In this document: positions 1 through 6,560 of the stretch, in pieces
How positions within the stretch are numbered: position 1 is the stretch's first letter
Layout: every line of letters starts with the position of its first letter
DNA from: an uncultured Lachnospiraceae bacterium
Lineage (GTDB): Bacteria; Bacillota_A; Clostridia; Lachnospirales; Lachnospiraceae
Direction of reading: 5' to 3'
Length of the DNA: 28,663 nucleotides
NCBI GenBank assembly: GCA_947564305.1
Contig: CANOBT010000072.1
Location: 1-28,663, forward strand
Position numbers and translations under genes: made by a program
The notes under the pieces: model-generated
What the model saw: only the letters and a program-made list of their open reading frames with translations
Told to the model about the DNA's origin: nothing
Database searches by the model: none

Positions 1-8
1 TAGTGTGT

Positions 9-36
9 TTGTGTAAAATTTTCAAGGTACTATAGG
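9..36 (+). promoter_or_regulatory. Possible promoter of the first operon
   Basis: TTGTGT at 9-14 and TATAGG at 31-36 are 16 bases apart, a loose match to a housekeeping promoter about 60 bases ahead of the first gene. A short GGGG/CCCC inverted repeat (35-38 with 46-49) follows directly. The upstream context is outside the window, so this is a weak call. Confidence 0.25.
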
Positions 37-97
37 GGCTTTTGACCCCAACATCATGAAATCCCTAAAAATAAATGTGGGAAAAGGAGATGCGAAG

Positions 98-628
98 ATG
101 AAAGTATTAGCTGTCAGTACAAGTCCGCGCGGCGGAGGTAATTCCGATGTATTGTGCGATCAGTTTTTGAAAGGTGCCAAAGAGGCTGGACATCAAACAG
201 AGAAGATTCATATAGGACGTAAAAATATTGGACCGTGCATGGCCTGTTATGGATGTGGAAAGACGAAGACCTGCGTTCAAAATGATGACATGAAGGAAGT
301 CCTGAATAAACTAATAGAAGCAGATGTCATCATTCTGGCAACCCCGGTGTATTTTTATTCCATGAATGCCCAGATGAAAGTCTTTATTGACAGATGTCTG
401 CCTAGGTATCAGGAGATCAAAGATAAGGTGTTTTATTATATCATCACTGCTGCCGATCCTCAGCACAGTGCGGCTGATGAGACTATCGCGGGACTGCGGG
501 GGTACTTAAGATGCCTGCCCGGCGCGCAGGAGAAAGGCATCATCTATGGAACCGGTACATGGGATAAAAATGATGTCTACAGACATCCATCTTTTGAAAA
601 GGCTTACGAAGCCGGGAAAAGTATTTAA
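98..628 (+). CDS. NAD(P)H-dependent FMN reductase / iron-sulfur flavoprotein-like
   Basis: A 176-residue cytoplasmic flavodoxin-fold protein of the NADPH-dependent FMN reductase family. The N-terminus MKVLAVSTSPRGGGNS is the beta-strand plus phosphate loop that binds FMN, and TPVYFYSMNAQMKVFIDR is the typical second FMN segment. Between them is a compact cysteine run, CMACYGCGKTKTC (C-x2-C-x2-C-x5-C), like the cluster-binding motif of iron-sulfur flavoproteins, so a 4Fe-4S centre is possible but not proven. The start at 98 is preferred over an in-frame ATG at 56 because AAGGAGA lies 7 bases ahead of it. It is 19 bases upstream of an aldo/keto reductase, probably in one operon with it. Likely role: electron transfer or flavin reduction; the substrate is unknown. 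Confidence 0.85.
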   Translation: MKVLAVSTSPRGGGNSDVLCDQFLKGAKEAGHQTEKIHIGRKNIGPCMACYGCGKTKTCVQNDDMKEVLNKLIEADVIILATPVYFYSMNAQMKVFIDRCLPRYQEIKDKVFYYIITAADPQHSAADETIAGLRGYLRCLPGAQEKGIIYGTGTWDKNDVYRHPSFEKAYEAGKSI

Positions 629-647
629 TAAAGGGGGAGGCTGAATT

Positions 648-1637
648 ATGCAGACAAAAATATTAGGAAAAGATCTGGAAGTTTCGGCAGTAGGTTTGGG
701 CTGTATGGGCCTGTCGCATGCATATGGACCTGCAACAGACAGAAATGAGGCGGTCAGTCTGATCAGGCAGGCTTTTGAAGATGGCTATACATTCTTTGAT
801 ACCGCGGAATGCTATACAGGAACCTATGTGGACGGGAGTGTTTCGTATAATGAAGAAATCGTTGGGGAAGCTCTGCATCCTGTCCGGGATAAGGTTATGA
901 TCGCAACAAAGTTTGGCGTGCACCATTCAGCACAAGGGCTGATTATGGACAGCCGCCCGGATACGATTCGGGCATCCGTTGAAGGAAGCCTGAAAAAACT
1001 GAGAACCGATCATGTGGATCTGTATTACCAGCACCGCATTGACACAACAATTCCGGCAGAGGAAGTGGCAGGTGTGATGGCCGAACTGATGCGGGAGGGG
1101 AAGATTACCCATTGGGGGATCTCGGAAACAGATGAGGAATATTTGAGGAAGGCACATGCTGTATGTCCGGTAACTTGTGTCCAGAACCGCTATTCCATGA
1201 TGGCACGTTGGTATGAGAACCTGTTCCCGGTTCTGGTAGAACTAAATATTGGATATGTGGCGTTCAGTCCGTTGGCAAACGGCATCCTGACAGATGCTTT
1301 TGGAAAAGGGTCAACCTTTGCGGAAGGTGATTATCGCAATTTTATGCCGCAGTATAAGGAGGAAGCTTATGATGCGAATGAAAAGCTTCTGAGTTTTATC
1401 AGAATACTGGCAGAAGAGAAGAAAGGAACCCCTGCACAGATTTCCCTTGCGTGGATGATGTGCAAGAAGCCTTACCTTGTACCAATACCGGGTTCAAGAA
1501 AGGCGGAACGTATCCGTGAAAATGCGGGAGCGGCAGATATTACGCTGACAGCAGAAGAAGTAGCGGAAATCGACAGACAGCTTGATACAATGGAGATGTC
1601 CGGGGTGTTCGGCGGCTCTCCTGCTGCAAAAAAATAA
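648..1637 (+). CDS. Aldo/keto reductase
   Basis: A 329-residue NADPH-dependent aldo/keto reductase, expected to reduce aldehydes or ketones in the cytoplasm. The usual tetrad is visible: D51 in FFDTAECY, Y56, K88 in IATKFG and H129 in YYQHR. The C-terminal cofactor segment VPIPGSRKAERIRENAGAA fits the family that contains YhdN/IolS-like enzymes, and the length is normal. The ribosome site AAGGGGGAGG ends 7 bases before the ATG. The gene sits between the flavoprotein and a cupin gene and is clearly a paralogue of the reductase at 3211. The physiological substrate cannot be read from the sequence. Confidence 0.93.
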   Translation: MQTKILGKDLEVSAVGLGCMGLSHAYGPATDRNEAVSLIRQAFEDGYTFFDTAECYTGTYVDGSVSYNEEIVGEALHPVRDKVMIATKFGVHHSAQGLIMDSRPDTIRASVEGSLKKLRTDHVDLYYQHRIDTTIPAEEVAGVMAELMREGKITHWGISETDEEYLRKAHAVCPVTCVQNRYSMMARWYENLFPVLVELNIGYVAFSPLANGILTDAFGKGSTFAEGDYRNFMPQYKEEAYDANEKLLSFIRILAEEKKGTPAQISLAWMMCKKPYLVPIPGSRKAERIRENAGAADITLTAEEVAEIDRQLDTMEMSGVFGGSPAAKK

Positions 1638-1682
1638 TAAGGTATAAAGTAACGGACAATTCATTCAAGGAGGACATTGATC

Positions 1683-2090
1683 ATGACACAAAATCCGAGT
1701 GTATTTCCGGTGGGGAGTCCATTGCCGGAAAAGTTTAACAAATATTTTATTGGACAGGCATACTTACAGCCGTTAACGGATAAAGGTGGTCCCATTTCCA
1801 ATGTGACATTTGAACCAGGCTGCCGCAATAACTGGCACATCCATCACGCAAAAAGCGGAGGCGGACAGATTCTGTTGGTGACTGGGGGCAGGGGCTGGTA
1901 TCAGGCATGGGGTGAGCCGGCACAGGAACTGCACCCCGGCGATGTGGTTGTAATTCCGGCAGGGATCAAGCACTGGCATGGCGCAGCAGCGGACAGCTGG
2001 TTTTCGCATCTTGCAGTGGAAGTGGCTGGGGAAGAGACTTTTGCTGAGTGGCTGGAAGCTGTCGATCATGATGAATACGGCAGGCTATGA
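1683..2090 (+). CDS. Small cupin-domain protein
   Basis: A 135-residue single-domain cupin. Motif 1 is WHIHHAKSGGGQILLVTGG, with His ligands and a Gln where classical cupins have Glu; this Gln is common in the subfamily that travels with aldo/keto reductases and carboxymuconolactone-decarboxylase-like proteins. Motif 2 is GDVVVIPAGIKHWHGA. A metal-binding beta-barrel is expected; whether it is an enzyme or a sensor is open. AAGGAGGA lies 8 bases before the ATG at 1683, whereas the TTG at 1677 would be only 2 bases from it, so ATG is chosen. It follows the reductase by 45 bases and precedes the LysR gene by 40, consistent with one operon. Confidence 0.85.
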   Translation: MTQNPSVFPVGSPLPEKFNKYFIGQAYLQPLTDKGGPISNVTFEPGCRNNWHIHHAKSGGGQILLVTGGRGWYQAWGEPAQELHPGDVVVIPAGIKHWHGAAADSWFSHLAVEVAGEETFAEWLEAVDHDEYGRL

Positions 2091-2130
2091 ACAGGATATA
2101 GAAATTTAAGCAAGGGAGGTCAAACGGAAA

Positions 2131-3024
2131 ATGCTAAAACAAATTAAGTATTTTTTAGCGGTGGTCGATTGCAATAGTTTTACAAAGGCTGCCGAACAGA
2201 GTTTTATCTCTCAGTCTGCCATTTCACAGCAAATCAATGCTTTGGAAGAAGATTTAGGCGTTCAGCTTATCAAAAGGGAAAAGAGAAGATTCTCTCTGAC
2301 CGCTGCTGGTGAATATTTATATCAAAACGGGGCTGCTTTGTTGGAGAAAGCGGAAGAACTGCGCAGGGAAACAAAACGAATCGGACAAGACGATGAAATA
2401 CAGCTGCGCATTGGTTATTTAATTGGTTATGAAGGAAAAGAATTGCAGGATACAATCTATGCATTTACGGAGGATTATCCGGAAGTAGTTCTGAGTGTGG
2501 CAAAGTACAGCCATGAGGATTTATTTAAGCGGGTCAGCAATGACGAGATAGATTTGGTTCTCAGCTATCAGCGGCGAGCTTTTTCAGAGACTTATGAAAA
2601 TTTTCATTTACGCTATATTCCCTGTCTGGTAGAAATTCCGGGAAGGAGCAAGTTAGCTTTAGAAGAATCTGTTTCAACCGAACAACTAAAGGATATGCCC
2701 TGTATCCTGGTTGCCAAAAAGGAGCAACAGGAATTAGAACAGGGCTTTTATCAGAATGTTCTTGGAATTGGGAGCAGTTATTATTTTGTGGAAAGTATAG
2801 ATGATGCCCGGCTGGCAGTGATTGGAAACAGAGGATTTTTACCCATCGCGGATGTTGGAAATCTGCCGGATACGGGGAAATTGATCAGGCGGATTCCGGT
2901 ATACAGGCCAGACAATAAGCCGATACAGTTGAATTACTGTGCTTTTTGGAAAAAGGACCGAACCAATTATTATATAGAAGAATTTACATCGATGTTTTAT
3001 AAAAGCTTTAATCAGGACAATTGA
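2131..3024 (+). CDS. LysR-family transcriptional regulator
   Basis: A 297-residue LysR-type regulator. Residues 1-60 form the winged helix-turn-helix, with the characteristic FLAVVDCNSFTKAAEQSF and SQSAISQQINALEEDLGVQL segments. Residues about 90-290 are the periplasmic-binding-protein-like effector domain. AGGGAGGT lies 10 bases before the ATG. Unusually for the family it is co-directional with, and at the end of, the operon it probably controls, rather than divergent from it. A terminator follows within 15 bases, and a second reductase operon with candidate LysR-type sites starts downstream, so it may control both. The ligand is unknown; a reactive carbonyl or redox signal is an inference. 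Confidence 0.93.
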   Translation: MLKQIKYFLAVVDCNSFTKAAEQSFISQSAISQQINALEEDLGVQLIKREKRRFSLTAAGEYLYQNGAALLEKAEELRRETKRIGQDDEIQLRIGYLIGYEGKELQDTIYAFTEDYPEVVLSVAKYSHEDLFKRVSNDEIDLVLSYQRRAFSETYENFHLRYIPCLVEIPGRSKLALEESVSTEQLKDMPCILVAKKEQQELEQGFYQNVLGIGSSYYFVESIDDARLAVIGNRGFLPIADVGNLPDTGKLIRRIPVYRPDNKPIQLNYCAFWKKDRTNYYIEEFTSMFYKSFNQDN

Positions 3025-3036
3025 ATATGTTTTTAT

Positions 3037-3062
3037 GGCACCTATAACCGGGTGCCTTTTTC
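3037..3062 (+). terminator. Intrinsic terminator after the LysR gene
   Basis: GGCACC at 3037-3042 pairs with GGTGCC at 3051-3056 around an 8-base loop and is followed directly by TTTTTC. It lies 13 bases after the LysR stop codon and separates the two redox transcription units. Confidence 0.8.
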
Positions 3063-3141
3063 ATACCATAGTATGCAGAAAAGACTCCGGTGGCGCATTT
3101 TAAGAATTAGTTTTTCTTATCTATAGTATTCGAAACAGAAA

Positions 3142-3170
3142 TTGTTCTTTTGGAGATTTTCTTATAGAAT
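3142..3170 (+). promoter_or_regulatory. Probable promoter of the second redox operon
   Basis: TTGTTC at 3142-3147 and TAGAAT at 3165-3170 are exactly 17 bases apart and 40 bases ahead of the reductase start at 3211. A sequence ATAGTAT occurs at 3123-3129, just upstream of the -35 box, and again at 3068-3074, where it is part of the inverted repeat CATAC-N4-GTATG (3062-3075). These are candidate regulator sites. Confidence 0.5.
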
Positions 3171-3174
3171 ATGA

Positions 3175-4200
<1,026 letters not shown>

Positions 4201-4219
4201 TAAAAAAGGAGAAAATGAA

Positions 4220-5383
4220 ATGAAAAGTTTTATTTATTCATATCCAACAAAGAACTATTTTGGTATCGGTTGTGTAAAGGAAAATCTTTCCAAAGTATTA
4301 AGCGCCTATGGAGAAAATGTGCTGCTGGCTTTCGGCGGCGGTTCTATTCAGAAAAATGGTATTTATGAAGAAATTACCGGGATTTTGAAATCCGCCGGCA
4401 AGAGCATTACTGAATTTTCTGGGATTATGTCCAATCCGACCTATGCAAAGGTGCAGGAGGGCGCGGCTCTGGTAAAGGAAAAGAAGATTGATTTGATCCT
4501 TGCGGTGGGTGGCGGTTCTGTCATTGACTGCTGCAAGATTGTGTCCGCGCAGGCAAAACTGACGCAGGATATTTGGGAAATGGAATTTACTGACCACAAA
4601 TATCCTACGGAATTTGTCCCTATGGTTGCTGTTGTAACAGCTTCCGGTACAGGCGCGGAACAGAATAATGGCGCAGTCATTACCCATGAGGAAAAGAAAA
4701 TCAAGGCAGGTGTACTGGGCGCACACGCTGATATTGCATTTCTTGATCCCGCCTATACATTGTCATTACCAATGATACAGGTGATGTCAGGGGCTTTTGA
4801 TACGTTGAGCCACAGTATGGAAACCTACTTCGGCAGCCCGGAGGAGAATAATCTGTCTGATGACATTTGTGAGGCTGTCATGAGATGTGTGATTCGTAAC
4901 ATGCGGATTTTGAAGGATGATCCGAATAACCTAAATGCCCGCAGTGAACTGGAATGGGCGTCTGCAATGGCGGAGAATGGTATTCTGAAAATTGGTAAAA
5001 CATCCTCTTTCCAGGCGCATCAGATTGAGCATCAGCTCGGCGCGTACACGGACTGCAATCACGGGCAGGGGCTGGCAGTGATTCATCCGGTTTTGTACCG
5101 CAGACTTTGTGAAGGGTCACCGGTTAAATTCGCCCGCTTTGCAGTCAACGTTTTTGAGGTGTGCCCGGAGGGAAAAACAGAATCTGAGAATGCACAGGAG
5201 GGTATTGCAAGTTTGTCTGCCTTTATTAAGGAGATGGGACTGCCAACTACATTTGCTGAAATGGGACTAAAAGAAGATACGGACTACCGCAGCGTGGCGG
5301 ATTCTTCCAACATTAACACAAATGGCTGCTTCAAACCGCTGACACATGATGATATTTATGAAATCCTGATGGATTGCAGATGA
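4220..5383 (+). CDS. Iron-containing alcohol dehydrogenase (YqhD/butanol-dehydrogenase type)
   Basis: A 387-residue group III metal-dependent alcohol dehydrogenase, interconverting aldehydes and alcohols with NAD(P)H. The dinucleotide region shows AFGGGSIQKNG (from residue 38) and AVGGGSVIDCCK (from 95). The metal ligands match YqhD: D194 and H198 in GAFDTLSHSMETYF, H267 in QAHQIEH, and H281 in CNHGQGLAV. Length is normal. AAGGAGA lies 7 bases before the start. The gene is flanked closely by the aldo/keto reductase and a flavodoxin, so the three are probably co-transcribed. Together they suggest broad aldehyde detoxification or disposal of reducing power; the true substrate is not determinable. 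Confidence 0.95.
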   Translation: MKSFIYSYPTKNYFGIGCVKENLSKVLSAYGENVLLAFGGGSIQKNGIYEEITGILKSAGKSITEFSGIMSNPTYAKVQEGAALVKEKKIDLILAVGGGSVIDCCKIVSAQAKLTQDIWEMEFTDHKYPTEFVPMVAVVTASGTGAEQNNGAVITHEEKKIKAGVLGAHADIAFLDPAYTLSLPMIQVMSGAFDTLSHSMETYFGSPEENNLSDDICEAVMRCVIRNMRILKDDPNNLNARSELEWASAMAENGILKIGKTSSFQAHQIEHQLGAYTDCNHGQGLAVIHPVLYRRLCEGSPVKFARFAVNVFEVCPEGKTESENAQEGIASLSAFIKEMGLPTTFAEMGLKEDTDYRSVADSSNINTNGCFKPLTHDDIYEILMDCR

Positions 5384-5396
5384 CAAGGAGGTCGTT

Positions 5397-6098
5397 ATGA
5401 AAAAGTTTTTTGTTATTCTATTGAGTCTGTCTTTTGTATTTGGTCTTGTTGCCTGCGGCGACAGTAATTCTGGTAATATGTCAGACACTGCATCGTCCGA
5501 AACACAAACGGACTCTGAGCCGGAAACTGAGCCGGAGATTGAGCCGGAAAGTGATTCCACAGCGTCTGATGAAGAATCAGCAGCCCTAATGGAAGAACCC
5601 GCAGAAACCGGAAGCGGAAAAACTCTTGTGGTTTATTATTCTGCTACCGGAAATACAGAAGAAGTTGCAAATTATATCGTTGCTCTCACGGGAGCGGATG
5701 TTTTTGAACTGGAACCGGTAAATGCTTATACCAATGCTGATCTGAACTATAATGATGATAATAGCCGTGTAGTTCGTGAACACGATAATCCCGAGGAGCA
5801 GGATGTTGAGCTTGTAGCGTCCACTGTAGAAAACTGGGATGAGTACGAAACAGTGTTTATCGGTTACCCTATTTGGTGGCACATCGCTGCATGGCCTGTT
5901 AATGGCTTTGTTAAAGCAAATGATTTTACAGGTAAGACGGTTATTCCTTTCTGTACTTCCGCATCTTCTGATCTTGGCGAGAGCGGCAGTCTTCTGGAGG
6001 AAATGGCTGGAACCGGTGACTGGCTGGAAGGGCAGCGCTTCAATTCCAGTGCTTCGGAAAGTGATGTTAGTTCTTGGATAGATAATTTGGGATTGTAA
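5397..6098 (+). CDS. Lipid-anchored flavodoxin
   Basis: A 233-residue flavodoxin with a lipoprotein signal. Residues 1-20 are a short hydrophobic signal ending in the lipobox LVAC, so C20 should be lipidated and the protein displayed outside the membrane. Residues about 21-72 are an acidic Ser/Glu/Pro-rich linker that includes EPETEPEIEPE. The flavodoxin domain follows: YYSATGNTEEVA is the FMN phosphate loop, and GYPIWWHIAAWPVNGFV contributes the flavin-stacking aromatics. AAGGAGGT lies 5 bases before the ATG. It follows the alcohol dehydrogenase by 13 bases. An extracytoplasmic flavodoxin suggests electron exchange at the cell surface, but its partner is not apparent here. Confidence 0.9.
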   Translation: MKKFFVILLSLSFVFGLVACGDSNSGNMSDTASSETQTDSEPETEPEIEPESDSTASDEESAALMEEPAETGSGKTLVVYYSATGNTEEVANYIVALTGADVFELEPVNAYTNADLNYNDDNSRVVREHDNPEEQDVELVASTVENWDEYETVFIGYPIWWHIAAWPVNGFVKANDFTGKTVIPFCTSASSDLGESGSLLEEMAGTGDWLEGQRFNSSASESDVSSWIDNLGL

Positions 6099-6210
6099 TC
6101 GGATTCTTGTTTTAAAGGAGAAAATTATTAGGTATGGCATACGGAATTGCTGCAGATACAGCCATTCTTATTCTAAAGTATTCTCTGTCGCTCTCTCCTT
6201 AGATGACAGC

Positions 6211-6325
6211 ATATACAGGATTTGTCTGATATTATTATTTTAGGAAAAATTACTTCCGATTTTTCTATATTAAGTGATTTAGAAGATCGGATAGATGTGA
6301 ATGTGGTATCAAAAAATAAGGACTA
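6211..6325 (+). pseudogene. Possible nucleotidyltransferase-like gene remnant
   Basis: A frame without a start codon reads SDIIILGKITSDFSILSDLE and ends DRIDVNVVSKNKD before a stop. The spacing of S-D, G-K and D-L-E followed by a V-x-V strand recalls the central part of small MNT-type nucleotidyltransferases (antitoxin-like). Stops lie directly upstream and no catalytic GS-x-AR-G motif remains. This rests on a weak resemblance and could be chance. Confidence 0.2.
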
Positions 6326-6355
6326 AATAGCAAGGTAAGTATATCTTGCCCCCAA

Positions 6356-6388
6356 AGGTCAATCTGTCTTGTGCGGATTGGCCTTTTT
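6356..6388 (+). terminator. Intrinsic terminator
   Basis: AGGTCAATC (6356-6364) pairs with GATTGGCCT (6376-6384) over nine base pairs, one of them a G-U, and is followed by a run of T. It probably ends the transcript of the second redox operon, 258 bases after the flavodoxin stop. Confidence 0.8.
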
Positions 6389-6421
6389 GCTTTGTATTTT
6401 ATGAAAGAACAGCGCATTCTA

Positions 6422-6451
6422 TTGCAGATGACCGATTATCCCAGCTATACG
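6422..6451 (+). promoter_or_regulatory. Possible promoter of the GH3/GtrA operon
   Basis: TTGCAG (6422-6427) and TATACG (6446-6451) are separated by 18 bases, just downstream of a terminator and about 110 bases ahead of the GH3 start. A second weak -10 (GATAAT, 6491-6496) is also present, so the exact start is uncertain. Confidence 0.35.
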
Positions 6452-6560
6452 ACCGATCATCACACTTTCGGAACTCAGCTTTTATTCTATGATAATATCT
6501 AGGTCAGAAGGCAGTATGAATTTGCAGTACCGCCTAAAATACGATCAAGGAGGAATGATT

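Larger units (their letters stand above)
6099..6560 (+). other. Intergenic region between redox and glycan blocks
   Basis: These 462 bases carry no convincing complete gene. A good ribosome site (AAAGGAG, 6114-6120) precedes an ATG at 6134 that opens only a 22-codon frame. A 37-codon open stretch follows (listed separately as a possible remnant), then a terminator at 6356-6388, then about 170 bases of probable promoter and leader for the GH3 gene. Confidence 0.6.

Noticed and set aside
1..55. GGGG/CCCC hairpin near the left edge as part of a dispersed repeat
   Set aside because: Only one copy in the window and only four base pairs; cannot be supported here.
5586..6140. 184-codon minus-strand frame opposite the flavodoxin
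   Set aside because: Antisense to a clear lipoprotein flavodoxin gene; no recognisable motif.
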